DNA of 64,000 bases from Cephalotus follicularis (GCA_001972305.1 BDDD01000879.1:69262-133261), one strand, 5' to 3'; numbered from the stretch's first letter, positions 44,100 to 55,925 are shown. Numbers and translations: made by a program. The notes: generated by a model not told the origin, from the sequence alone.

Positions 44100-45179
44100 T
44101 GTAAAATCTCGTTTTTCTGTATAAAATTTATTTTAATTTGGACCCTTTTTAATTTTATTTTTGTGGGCTGCCTATTTATTTTAGATATGAATTACCCAAA
44201 ATTTTGCTTTGTTTGGCCTATTTCAATTTTCAATTTTGACAATTAAACATTTTTGGCAAATGGTTAAAGAAAATATTTTTTTTATTTAAAGCCATTTATC
44301 ACTTTTGTTTTAGAAAAGCCGAATTGTGCATTTTAAGAAGAAAATCTTTAAAAAAAAGGAAATTGTCCCTTTTGTTTTAAAAACCAAATTAGACAAAATC
44401 AATTTTAAAAGGAAAAGTTTATTCCTTTGTTATTTTGCCCTTATTGTCGCCACCCTCTCTCCCTTAATCTCTCCCTTTCAAAATTAGTTTCTCTCCCAAA
44501 CTTTCACTTACTCTCTCCCGCATTAACACTCTCTCTTTACGCATTTTGCCCTCGAACTTATGCACTCTGCCGAAATCTCTCCATGCATGCCTCTCACTTT
44601 CCTTTTCTTTCCCATGCACTACTCTCTTTCTTTTTTTTTCTCACGCGTTTTTGCCCAATTTAAGCCTGCCACCTTCCTTTTTCTCCTATCTCTCTTCTTC
44701 TTCGCTCGGGACGCCATTGTTGAGAAAGCTTAGTAAATTTCTTGCGCTTTCTCCCTCGGCTCCTTCATCACCCAGGTTTGTTTCACTGTGTTTTGGTTTA
44801 AGATATTGTTTTGCGGTGATTTAGACTATATAAATATGCATGTGTTAATCTCTCTTTGTCTCCCATGTTTCGTCTCTCTCTCTCTCTCTTTTGCTTGGAG
44901 CCGACCAGTCACTGCAAGTCTCGGAATCCTCTGCATTTCTCCTTTGGTTTGGCTTCATCCAGCTTCGTTCTTTGTCCTACTTTGATATGGAACTTTGAAC
45001 CGTCATTTTCCTTAAGCCACCGTTTGCATATGCCTGCATGTTTCTTTCCCTGTTTTTCTATATTCCAAGTTGTTTCCATCGGCATCATGTAATGGTTGGT
45101 GTAGCTGGTTGTGTTGACACCGTTGTTGCCCACAAATCTATCACCTTGGTTCATGCTCAGCACTAGGATCATCCTGCAT

Positions 45180-45730
45180 GTGCGTGTGTGTTGGTTGTGT
45201 GTCGGTGCTGTGAAAACAGAGTATATGATATGCATGTGTTGTGTGCGTGTTGGGTGTGTTTTGCATGTTATGTGTTGCGTATGTCTGCGTGTATGTGGTG
45301 AAGGCAGAGTAAATGTTATTGTTGTGTGTGCAGTGTGGTTGTGTGCAACCTTTGTGTGAGAGTTTGCATGTGGTTGGTGTGCAGTGAATGAGCCGTGTGT
45401 GTTGTGAAGGCAGTAAGCAAGTGTGCTGTGTGTGTGAGTTAAGTGTGGACAGTGTGTGTGTGTTGTGTGGCCGGGAGTGTGTGTAGTATGTGTATGTGTG
45501 CAGTGTGTGTTTTACATGTAATATGTGTATGTGTTTTGTGTAGGTGTGTGTATGTGTTGTAGGCAGTGTGTGCATGTGTTGTGTGCTGTGTGTGTTTTGC
45601 ATGCAGTAAGTGTGTGTGTGTACAAGGTGCAGAGTTATATGAGTCTGTGTGATTGGTAGTGTGTAGGCAGTGTGTGTCGCGTGTGCTGTGTGTGTGTTAA
45701 GTGCAGCCGGTGTGTGTTGTGCATGCCGTG
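45180..45730. repeat. Degenerate TG-repeat block, N3 LTR1
   Basis: About 550 bp of interrupted GTGTGTG with recurring GCAGTGTGTG, also present at 49630-50170 (LTR2) and 54610-55150 (LTR3, with a pure (TG) run near 55125-55145). The minus-strand Thr/His-rich ORFs here are by-products. Confidence 0.85.
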
Positions 45731-45835
45731 TTAATGGGTACTGCGTTATAGTGGTCTGTTCACAAATGCATTGTTTTAATCCTCACTTTCTTCAACATAC
45801 GCGTAACACTGTAAATACACTAAACTCTTGAAAAG

Positions 45836-46085
45836 TGCCGACACCTTACCCCTTTATTTCATCAAAGAGTCGACGCCTTCCCTCAATTGTGCATAATCCT
45901 GTTTTGTTTATGTAAAGCGTCGACGCCATCCTGCTTTGTTTCTGTAAAGTGTCGACGCTCTGTCCTCAAAGTTTGAGTTTTTTTAAATGTTTAAACGTCG
46001 CCTGTGTCCTGATAAACGTTGACGCTTATGCTAGAAAGAGTCGACGCTTTCGGCTTTATTCTAGATAAAGCGCTGACGCTTTTGC
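45836..46085. repeat. TCGACGC palindrome cluster, N3 LTR1
   Basis: TCGA at 45870, 45920, 45952 and 46041, with degraded cores between (CCGA, GTTGACGC, GCTGACGC), in GAGTCGACGCC, AAAGCGTCGACGCC and GTGTCGACGC contexts. Steps near 32, 50 and 21 bp. Same in LTR2 at 50280-50535. Confidence 0.8.
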
Positions 46086-46579
46086 TAGGATTTTTAATTT
46101 CTTATTTTGAATTATTGTTTTTATATATTTTAGACAACTGTACCAATGGAAGTGCTGCGTAGGGTTGTTTGATTTTCTCTTGAGGATAATTTTGGTGTAT
46201 ACGTAAGATACGGATTCTATCGTTTTTTGGCTATCTGATTTTATTGAAATAATCCAGTTTCACTTTTATGATTAGTGTACGAATTATTCTTCATTCTTGG
46301 ATATCTCATTCAGTTTTACCTAAATAAATTCAGTTTTATACTTTTGTGAACAACGTACGGATACATCGTTCTTTGGTATACTCCTTTTGTTTATTAAGTA
46401 AATCATTTTATGTTTCTATGATTTTTCTCCTGATTTTATTCGTGGATTTTGAGCATGATTTTCAATTACAAAAATATGCAAATTTTTACGATATGATATG
46501 GTTTTGTGAGTAAACCAATATTTGGAAATGATTTTGATAAATCATTATTTTTTTTAATACTGAGAATATATTGTTTCCT

Positions 46580-46795
46580 ACCTATGGAGATACCATAGGC
46601 ATGTCGTAGGCCTGGCACGGGGGCATGACACTTCCGTAGCGGTGTGATTAGTCTACGACGTCTCTCTTAATATGTATCCTGAGGGTAGGATATGGATCCT
46701 TTTGAGGCATATGAGTCGACTCTAGTTATTGTAAGATAAGATTCAGTATTGGAATTCATTGTGTAGTGCCATACACGTCATTCCGTTTGGAAAGT
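46580..46795 (+). promoter_or_regulatory. Hairpin block, N3 LTR1 copy
   Basis: CCTATGG-AGATA-CCATAGG (perfect stem), GTCGT...ATGAC (stem with one G-U), CACTTCCG-TAG-CGGTGTG, then GTGTA-GTGCCA-TACAC. The last keeps its stem although the loop has changed relative to H1. Confidence 0.6.
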
Positions 46796-47645
46796 GGAGT
46801 CTGCAGGATCCCTTGCATATATGTATGTATTTAATTCGATATTGCATCTCTCAGTGTAAGACTTGGTTTTTGAAAAGTTGTGGAAACTGATATGCTTTGA
46901 TACATATGTTCACTTTATGCTGAATTGTGAATATATATATATATGATTCAACATGAGCATCTTTTGGATTTGCATAAACTGATTTTGTTATGAACTGTTC
47001 TATTTTTGCAAAAAATTGTATTGTTCCATATCGTAAACTGTTTCGTAATTTGTTTTGTTTCGTAAAAGATTTTATTTCGTATTATGAAGTTTTGAATACT
47101 GTTTTGTATCAGACACTGTTCTGTTTCGTATTTGTTTTGATTTGCAACTATTTTATTTGGTTTCGTCTCGTAACTGTTAAGATTTTCGGAATTGATATAT
47201 TGCGTAATCTGCTTTGTTTCGTACTGTTTTATGTTTTTATATCCGAACTGAGGTTTGCTCAGCCGCGTTTTTGTTTCCATGCGGCAGGTTATCTGGAGCT
47301 TTGGGGGCAAGAGTGATAAGAGAGCAACCTTTGATTTGAGGATTTTATTGAGTTAAATTTCTTTTAGTAATGCTATGTTTTTCAGGACTATGATTTCCAG
47401 TTTTAGTTATGTTATCATATTATGTTTTAGACCACCACGTATTAATTTTGAGACAAAATTTGTAATAAGCAGAATTTAAGTTTTGAATCTGAGATTTTCT
47501 TTTATCAGTTTAATTGGAGACGTGTTACTATTTCTAATGACATAAGTTTAGAATATGCTGATATATTTCGATTAGTTCGGTTTAGTGTGACATTTCTGAT
47601 TCTTAATTGGGGGTGACATTCTGATCCCGAACCAGGGGTGTTACA

Positions 47646-48537
47646 AGTTATGGTATCAGAGAATAGGTTTCATTTCTTAGAAAGCCTATCTAGGTTTGAC
47701 CTGTGAGATGGGTAGAGATTGGGTTAGGGTTATTCCTTAGTTGTCGTTTTTGTTTACCCTTGACCAGTTTGTTGTTTGCTGCGTTATATTCCGGTTCTTG
47801 TTCGTAGATGGCACGTAGAGGTGGACGATCAAGGAACATTAACCGGAAAGCCGGGACAACTATTGCACGAGAAGGTGTACGGAGTGGTTGCACAAGTTGT
47901 TCCCCAAGTGGTAACCCAAGTGGTTCACGCAATGCAACAGTAGAAGTTGGAACAGGAGCAGCAAAGGAATGTGGAAAATACGGCCAAAAATATGGAAACA
48001 GAAAGGCTGGTTTTTCAGGAGGCCAGACCGAAAAGAGTAAGGAAGTGGACTAAGGATGCTTGTCAGGATCAGAATTTGAGAAACCAGGATAAGGGCCATG
48101 GTGGAGGATCGGTCAACGAGAATAATCCCAATTTTATTCCTGTTGCATAGTGTGTTACGTGTGGTAAACGGCATCCTGTTGGAGCGTGCTATAGGGCTAT
48201 GGGAGCTTGTTTCCGGTGTGGTCAGATGGATCATATCTTTAAAGATTGTCCGAACCCTCGTCCTAAGGGTAAAAGAAGAAATGGTAAAGATGCTAAGCAG
48301 CGTAGTGAAGGAGGCAATGTGTTTGCGACTCATTGGATTGCAGATACTCCAGGTATTGTTTCGTTCTTTCTTGCTTTTGGTAATTGTAGGGAGTTTGCTT
48401 TGTATGTTATGGGTCAACTCTTTCCGTGGGAGCTGAGTTCTATGTTTGGCATTTTGCTGTTCCTTCTTAGTTGTTCGATTTAGGTTGGGAGATGTTTTAG
48501 ATTTCGGGACGAAATCTTCTTTTAAGCGGGGTGGAAA
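47646..48537 (+). pseudogene. N3 interior 1: leader and gag remnant
   Basis: Primer site TGGTATCAGAG at 47651-47661. Gag starts MARRGGRSRN (47808); after about 20 codons the reading moves to the frame with VVPQVVTQVV and METERLVFQEARPKR, in which the capsid is essentially absent. After a TAG at 48148-48150 come CVTCGKRHPVGACYRAMGAC and the zinc knuckle CFRCGQMDHIFKDCP. The text then jumps from pre-protease (ATHWIADTPGIVS) to a short tail and the polypurine region AAGCGGGGTGGAAA at 48524-48537. Protease, RT and integrase are missing. Confidence 0.8.
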
Positions 48538-49310
48538 TGTAATATTCCGTTTTTATGTATAAAATTTATTTTAATTTGGACCCTTTTTAATTTTATTTTT
48601 GTGGGCTACCTATTTGTTTTAGATATGAATTACCCAAAATTTTGGTTTGTTCGGGCTAATTCAATTTTGAATTTTGACCAATAAACATCTTTGGTAAATG
48701 GTTAAAGAAAATATATTTTTGTATTTAAAGTCATTTATCACTTTTGTTTTAGAAAAGCCGAATTATGCATTTTGAGAAGAAAATCTTTTTAAAAAAAGGG
48801 AATTGTCCCTTTTGTTTTAAAAACCAAATTATACAAAATCAATTTTAAAAGGAAAAGTTTATTCCTTTGTTATTTTGCCCTTATTGTTGCCACCGTCTCT
48901 CCCTTCCAAAATTAGTTTCTCTCCCAAACTCTCACTTACTCTCTCCCACATTAACACTCTCTCTTTACCTCTCTCTCCCGCATTTTGCCCTCTCACTTAC
49001 GCACTCTGCCGAAATCTCTCCATCCATGCCTCTCACTTTCCTTTTCTCTCCCATGCACTACTCTCTTTCTTTTTGTTTTCTCACGCGTTTTTGCCCAATT
49101 TAAGCCTGCCACCTTCCTTTTTCTCCTATCTCTCTTCTTCTTCGCTCGGGACGCCATTGTTGAGGAAGCTCAGTAAATTTCTTGCGCTTTCTCCCTCGGC
49201 TCCTTCATCACCTAGGTTTGTTTCACTGTGTTTTGGATTAAGATATTGTTTTGCGGTGATTTAGACTATATAAATATGCATGTGTTAATCTCTCTTTGTC
49301 TCCCATGTTT

Positions 49311-49347
<37 letters not shown>

Positions 49348-52300
49348 GCTTGGAGCCGACCAGTCACTGCAAGTCTCGGAATCCTCTGCGTTTCTCCTTT
49401 GGTTTGGCTTCATCCAGGTTCATTCTTTGTCCTACTTTGATATGGAACTTTGAACCGTCACTTTCCTTAAGCCACCGTTTGCATATGCCTACATGTTTCT
49501 TACCCTGTTTTTCTGTATTCCATGTTGTTTTTATCGGCATCATGTAATGGTTTTTGTGGCTGGTTGTGTTGACACCGTTGTTGCCCATAAATCTATCTCC
49601 TTGGTTGATGCTCAACACTAGGATCGTCCTACATGTGCGTGTGTGTTGGTGCTGTGAAAACAGAGTATATGATATGCATGTGTTGTGTGCATGTTGGGTG
49701 TGTTTTGCATGTTGTGTGTTGCGTATGTGTGCGTGTATATGGTGAAGGCAGAGTAAATGTTATTTTTGTGTGTGCAGTGTGGTGGTGTGCAACCTTTGTG
49801 TGAGAGTTTGCATGTGGTGTGTGTGCAGTGAATGAGCCGTGTGTGTTGTGAAGGCAGTAAGCAAGTGTGTTGTGTGTGTGAGTTAAGTGTAGACAGTGTG
49901 TGTGTGTTGTGTGGCCGTGCGTGTGTGTAGTATGTGTATGTGTGCAGTGTGTGTTTTGCATGTAATATGTCTATATGTGTTGTGTAGGCCTGTGTGTATG
50001 TGTTGTAGGCAGTGTGTGCATGTGTTGTGTGCTGTGTGTGTTTTGCATGCAGAAAGTGTGTGTGTGTACAGGGTGCAGAGTTATATGAGTCTGTGTGATT
50101 GGTAGTGTGTAGGCAGTGTGTGTTGCGTGTGCTGTGTGTGTGTGTTAAGTGCAGCCGGTGTGTGTTATGCATGCCGTTTTAATGGGTACTGTGTTATAGT
50201 GGTCTGCTCACAAATGCACTGTTTTAATCTGCACTTTCTTCAACATACGCGTAACACTGTAAACACAATAAACTCATGAAAAGCGCTGACGCCTTACCCC
50301 TTTATTTCATCAAAGAGTCGACGCCTACCCTCAATTGTGCATAATCCTGTTTTGTTTATGTAAAGTGTCGACGCCATCCTGCTTTGTTTCTGTAAAGCGT
50401 CGATGCTCTGTCCTCAAAGTTTGAGTTTTTTTAAATGTTTATACGCCGCCTGTGTCCTGATAGACGTTGACGCTTATGCTAGAAAGAGTCGACTCTTTCG
50501 GCTTTGTTCTAGATAAAGCGCTGACGCTTTTGTAAGGATTTTTAATTTCTTATTTTGAATTGTTGTTTTTATATATTTTAGATTACTGTACCAACGGAAG
50601 TGCTGCGTAGGGTTGTTTTATTTTCTCTTGAGGATAATTTCGGTGTATACGTAAGGTACGGATTTTATCGTTCTTTGGCTATCTGATTTTATTGGAACAA
50701 TCCAGTTTCACTTTTATGATTAATGTACGGATTATTCTTCATTCTTGGATATCTCGTTCGGTTTTATACTTTTGTGAACAACATACGGATACATCGTTCT
50801 TCTGTATACTCCTTTTGTTTATTAAGTAAATCATTTTATGTTTCTATGATTTTTCTCCTGATTTTATTCGGAATAAAATTTAGATGTTTAATCTAGGTAC
50901 AGATTTTCGATGTTCCTTTATTTTTTAGAATTTTGAAAATAAAGCCAGGTCTAATATTTTTTAAATTAAATATTCCTGACTTTATAAAATTGAGTTATGA
51001 TTCGTTTACGAAAAAATTCTATACGAACATCTCTTTTATTGTGAAAATTAAATGACTTGGTTCATGAATGTGAAAATGTACGGGTTTCTCTTTTTTAGTT
51101 TATTCTTTTGATATTTATGGAAATGATTCCAACTTCGTTACGGATTTTCTTTCCTTGAATTTAAATTTTGAAAATGTTCGGATTTCTTCATCTATGGGTC
51201 TTATCCTATGATTTTATTGAAATGAATTCAGATATGATTTTTGCACGGATTTTTCGTTTTGACAGATATGTTTCGACATGATAAAATCTGTTCTATTACT
51301 TTTTGGCGTAAAGTTAAATATTACTGATTTTATAAATTGAGCATGATTTTCACTTATGAAAGTATGCTAATTTATATAATAAGGATTTTGAGCATGATTT
51401 TCAATTACAAAAATATGCAAATTTTTACGATATGATATGGTTTTGTGAGTAAACCAATATCTGGAAATGATTTTGATAAATCATTATTTTTGTAATACTG
51501 AGAATATATTGTTTCCTACCTATGGAGGTACCATAGGCATGTCGTAGGCCAGGCACGGGAGCATGACACTTTCATAGCGGTGTGATTAGTTTACGATTTC
51601 TCTCTTAATATGTATCCTGAGGGTAGGATATGGATCCTTTTGAGGCGTATGAGTCGACTCTAGTTATTGTAAGATAAGATTCAGTATTGGAATTGATTGT
51701 GTAGTGCCGTACACGTCATTCTGTTTGGCAAGTGGATTCTGCAGGATCTCTTGCATATATGTATGTATTTAATTTGATATTGCATCTCTCAGTATAAGAC
51801 ATGGTTTTTGAAAAGTTGTGGAAACTGATATGCTTTGATACATATGTTCACTTTATGCTGAATTGTGAATCTATATATATATATGATTTGACATGAGCAT
51901 CTTTTGATTTGCATAAACTGATTTTGTTATGAATTGTTCTATTTTTGCAAAGATCTGTATTGTTCCATTTCATAAAATGTTTCGTAATTTGTTTTGTTTC
52001 GTAAAATGTTTTATTTCGTATTATGAAGTTTTGAATACTGTTTTGTATCGAACACTATTCTGTTTCGTATTTGTTTTGATTCGCAACTGTTTTATTTGGT
52101 TTCGTCTCGTAACTATTATGATTTTGGGAATTGATATATTGCATAATCTGTTTTGTTTTGTACTGTTTTATGTTTCTATATCCGTACTGAGGTTTGCTCA
52201 GCCGTGTTTTTGTTTCCATGTGGCAGGTTATCTGGAACTTTGGGGGCAAGAGAGATAAGAGAGCAACCTTTGATTTGAGGATTTTATTGAGTTAATTTTC

Positions 52301-52583
52301 TTTTAGTAATGCTATGTTTTTCAGGACTATGATTTCTTGTTTTAGTTATGTTATCAGATTATGTTTAGACCACCGCGTATTAATTTGGAGGCAAATTTTA
52401 TTATAAGCAGAATTTAAGTTTTGAATCTGAGATTTTTCTTTTATCAGTTTAATTGGAGACGTGTTACTATTTTTAATGACATAAGTTTACAATATGCTGA
52501 TATGTTTCGATTAGTTCGGTTTAGCGTGACATTTCCGGTTCTGAATCGGGGGTGACATCCTGATCCCGAACCAGGGGTGTTAC
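48538..52583 (+). repeat. N3 LTR2 (full length, 4.05 kb)
   Basis: Starts TGTAATATTCCG and ends AGGGGTGTTACA. Contains a pure (CT) run at about 49314-49343, the TG block 49630-50170, palindromes 50280-50535 and the hairpin block 51518-51604. It is about 96% like LTR1 outside indels by eye. This is the reference copy for the family. Confidence 0.9.
50280..50535. repeat. TCGACGC palindrome cluster, N3 LTR2
   Basis: Cores at 50286 (CTGA), 50318, 50368 and 50400 (TCGA), 50467 (TTGA), 50489 (TCGA) and 50521 (CTGA). Steps of 32, 50, 32, 67, 22 and 32. Confidence 0.8.
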
Positions 52584-53509
52584 ATGTTATGGTATCAGAG
52601 AATAGGTTTCGTTTCTTAGAAAGCCTATCTAGGTTTGACCTGTTAGATGAGTAGAGATTGGGTTAGGGTTATTCCTTAGTTGTTGTTTTGGTTTACCCTT
52701 GACCAGTTTGTTCTTTGTTTTGTTATATTCCAGTTCTTGTTCGTAGATGGCACGTAGAGGTGGACGATGAAAGAACGTTAACCGGAAAACCGGGCCAGCT
52801 ATTGCATGAGAAGGTATACGGAATGAGCTGACTTTGGAGGAGTTAGTAAGGTGAGTGGTTGCACAAGTTTTTTCCCCAAGTGGTAACCTAAGTGGTTCGT
52901 GCAATGCAACAGTAGAAGTTGGAACAGGAGCAACAAAGGAATGTGGACAATACTGCCAAAAATATGGAAACAGAAAGGCTGGTTTTTCAGGAGGTTAGAC
53001 AGAAAAGCGGAAGGAAGCGGACTAGGGATGCTTGTCAGGATCAGCATTTGAGACGTCAGGATAAGGGCCATGGTGGAGGATCGGTCGACGAGAATAATCC
53101 CAATTTTATTCCTGTTGCACAGTGTGTTACGTGTGGGAAACGGCATCCTGTTAGAATGTGTTATAGGGCTATGGGAGCTTGTTTCAGGTGTGGTCAGATG
53201 GATCATATCTTTAAAGATTGTCCGAACCCTCATCCTAAGGGTAAAAGAAGAAATGGTAAAGATGCTAAGCAGCGTAGTGAAGGAGGCAATGTGTTTGCAA
53301 CTCATTGGATTGCAGATACTCAATATATTGTTTCGTTCTTTCTTGCTTTTGGTAACCGTAGGGAGTTTGCTTTGTATGTTATGGGTTAACTCTTCCCGTG
53401 GGAGTTGAGTTCTTCGTTTGGTATTTTGGGGTGCCTTCTTAGTTGTTTGATTTAGGTTGGGAGATGTTTTAGATTTGGGATGAAATCTTCTTTTATGGGG
53501 GGGTGGAAA
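52584..53509 (+). pseudogene. N3 interior 2: leader and gag remnant
   Basis: Primer site at 52589-52599. Same organisation as interior 1, including the same large deletion. Here the knuckle frame is open from 52919 to 53389 (156 codons) because the position that is TAG in interior 1 is CAG. CVTCGKRHPVRMCYRAMGAC and CFRCGQMDHIFKDCP are intact. It also keeps a short ELTLEELV-like stretch (52824-52850) missing from interior 1. It ends at a G-rich tract (GGGGGGGTGGAAA, 53497-53509). Confidence 0.8.
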
Positions 53510-54295
53510 TGTAATATCCTGTTTTTCTGTATAAAATTTATTTTAAGTTGGACCCTTTTTAATTTTATTTTTGTGGGTTGCCTATTTGTTTTAGATATGA
53601 ATTACCCAAAATGTTGGTTTGTTTGGGCTAATTCAATTTTGAATTTTGACCAATAAACGTCTTTGGTAAATGGTTAAAGAAAATATATTTTTTATTTAAA
53701 GCCATTTATCACTTTTGTTTTAGAAAAGCCGAATTATGCATTTTAAGAAGAAAATATTTAAAAAAAAAAGGGAACTGTCCCTTTTGTTTTAAAAACCAAA
53801 TTATACAAAATCAATTTAAAAAGGAAAAGTTTATTCCTTTGTTATTTTGCCCTTATTGTCGCCACCCTCTCTCCCTTAATCTCTCCCATCCAAAATTAGT
53901 TTCTCTCCCAAACTCTCACTTACTCTCTCCCGCATTAACACTCTCTCTTTACCTCCCTCTCCTGCATTTTGCCCTCTCACTTATGCACTCTACCGAAATC
54001 TCTCCATGCATGCCTCTCACTTTCCTTTTCTCTCCCATGCACTACTCTCTTTCTTTTTTTTTTCTCACGCGTTTTTGCCCAATTTAACCATGCCACCTTC
54101 CTTTTTCTCCTATCTCTCTTCTTCTTCGCTCGGGACGCCATTGTTGAGGAAGCTCAGTAAATTTCTTGCGCTTTCTCCCTTGGCTCCTTCATCACCCATG
54201 TTTGTTTCACTGTGTTTTGGTTTAAGATATTGTTTTGCGGTGATTTAGACTATATAAATATGCATGTGTTAATCTCTGTTTGTCTACCCTGTTTC

Positions 54296-54331
<36 letters not shown>

Positions 54332-55238
54332 GCCACTGTTTGCATATGCCTGCTCAGAATCCTCTGCGTTTCTCCTTCGGTTTGGCTTCATCTAGGTTTG
54401 TTCTTTGTCCTACTTTGATATGGAACTTTGAACCGTCACTTTCCTTAAGCCACTGTTTGCATATGCCTGCTTATTTCTTTCCCTGTTTTTCTGTATTCCA
54501 TGTTGTTTGCATCGACATCATGTAATGGTTGGTGTAGCTGGTTGTGTTTACACCGTTGTTGCCCACAACTCTATCTCCTTTTTTCATGCTCAGCACTAGG
54601 ATTGTCCTGCATGTGCGTGTGTGTTGGTTGTGTGTAGGTGCTGTGAAAACAAAGTATATGATATGCATGTGTTGTGTGCGTGTTGGGTGTGTTTTGCATG
54701 TTGTGTGTTGCGTATGTGTGCGTGTATGTGGTGAAGGCAAAGTAAATGTTATTTTTGTGTGTGCAGTGTGGTTGTGTGCAACCTTTGTGTGAGAGTTTGC
54801 ATGTGGTGTGTGTGCGGTGAATGAGCTGTGTGTGTTGAGAAGGCAGTAAGCAAGTGTGCTGTGTGTGTGAGTTAAGTGTAGGCAGTGTGTGTGTGTTGTG
54901 TAGCCGTGCGTGTGTGTAGTATGTGTATGTGTGTAGTGTGTGTTTTGGATGTAATATGTGTATGTGTGTTGTGTAGGCGTGTGTGTATGTGTTGTAGGCA
55001 GTGTGTGCATGTGTTGTGTGCTGTGTGTGTTTTGCATGCAGTAAGTGTGTGTGTGTGTACAGGGTGCGGAGTTATATGAGTTTGTGTGATTGGTAGTGTG
55101 TAGGCAGTGTGTGTTACGTGCGCTGTGTGTGTGTGTGTGTGTGTGTTAAGTGCAGTCGGTGTGTGTTGTGCATGCCCGTTTAATGGGTACTGTGTTATAG
55201 TGGTCTGCTCACAAATGCACTGTTTTAATCCTCACTTT
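53510..55238 (+). repeat. N3 LTR3, truncated
   Basis: Starts TGTAATATCCTG, aligns with LTR1/LTR2 through the TG block, and breaks at CTCACTTTCT, just before the palindrome cluster. It lacks about 50 bp near 54330 and carries a local duplication of CACTGTTTGCATATGCCTGC (54334, 54452). Confidence 0.88.
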
Positions 55239-55895
55239 CTCGTACAACAACAGTTTTCACGCCAGCATTGGTATGGCACCATTCGAGGCTCTCTTTGGAA
55301 GAAAATGTAGAACCCCGATCTGTTGTTTCAAAGTAGGTGAACAGAGTCTTGTGGGACCCAAGCTTGTGCAAGACACAATTGAGAAGGCAAAAGTTATCCG
55401 GGAATGACTCCGTACAGCACAAAGCCGACAGAAAAGCTATGCTATCCACCGCAGGCGAGAGTTGGAGTTCGCTGTGGGCGATCATGTATTCCTTAAAGTC
55501 TCTCCGACTAAAGGAATTATGAGGTTCGGCAAGAAAGGAAAGTTGACCCCTCGGCTTATAGGACCTTTTGAGATCCTTTATAGAGTGGGCACTGTTGTTT
55601 ATCCGCTTGCCTTACCACCCATCCTGGTGAATGTGCACAATGTGTTTCACGTTTCAATGCTGCGGAAGTACCATCCCGACCCTTCTCATGTTTTACATTG
55701 GGAGCCACTGGAGTTGAGAACGAATTTGAGTTTTGAAGAGATACCTATCCAGATTCTCGACCGACGGATCAAGCAGTTGAGGAATAAAACCATTCCGTTA
55801 GTGAAGGTATTGTGGCAATACCACGGAAGTGGAATAAGCTACCTGGGAAAGAGAAGATGATATACATGCTAAGTATCCCCAGTTGTTCTTATCCT
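55239..55895 (+). pseudogene. N2 integrase C-terminal part
   Basis: Begins mid-domain at SYNNSFHASIGMAPFEAL, closely matching T1 integrase 40848-41503. TGA at about 55405 (Arg context). The frame from 55462 holds VGDHVFLKVSP, the GPFEIL module and LVKVLWQYHGS. A 1-2 base change near 55830 spoils the final chromodomain-like segment. Catalytic residues are not included, so it is non-functional. Confidence 0.88.
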
Positions 55896-55912
55896 AGGAC
55901 AAGATGATATGT

Positions 55913-55925
55913 AAGGAGGGGAGGA
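55913..55925 (+). promoter_or_regulatory. N2 polypurine tract
   Basis: AAGGAGGGGAGGA adjacent to the 3' LTR start at 55926. Confidence 0.9.

Larger units (their letters stand above)
44100..47645 (+). repeat. N3 LTR1
   Basis: Starts TGTAAAATCTCG and ends AGGGGTGTTACA. 3.55 kb, about 520 bp shorter than LTR2 (deletion at 46440, matching 50870-51385). A CT-rich leader (44450-44700), a donor-like CAG|GTTTGT at 44775/44776, a TG-rich block, a palindrome cluster, a hairpin block, and an acceptor-like GCGGCAG|GTTAT at 47287. Short ORFs in the CT- and TG-rich parts are not genes. Confidence 0.88.
44100..55238 (+). mobile_element. N3: tandem LTR-interior-LTR-interior-LTR array
   Basis: Three LTRs (44100-47645, 48538-52583, 53510-55238 truncated) separated by two short interiors (47646-48537, 52584-53509). 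Each interior has its own primer site, gag remnant and polypurine tract. The array is inserted in the N2 5' LTR. On the right it is joined to N2 integrase at 55238/55239 with TTCT microhomology, and no target duplication remains. The shared middle LTR is what unequal recombination between LTRs of one element, or of sister copies, produces. Confidence 0.88.

Noticed and set aside
43531..44100. Minus-strand ORFs of 87-189 codons in N2/T1 LTRs (also 35284-35915, 56913-57610)
   Set aside because: They are produced by the GAGGTGACATGCGCC minisatellite, whose unit length lets frames run open. No conserved start or domain.
44427..44824. Ser/Leu/Phe-rich ORFs in the CT-rich part of the N3 LTRs (also 48867-49264, 53839-54248)
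   Set aside because: Pyrimidine-rich LTR leader. Frames differ between the three LTR copies and look like membrane segments only because of composition.
45141..45602. Thr/His-rich minus-strand ORFs (also 49618-50172 and 54471-55037)
   Set aside because: They are translations of the degenerate TG repeat of the N3 LTRs.
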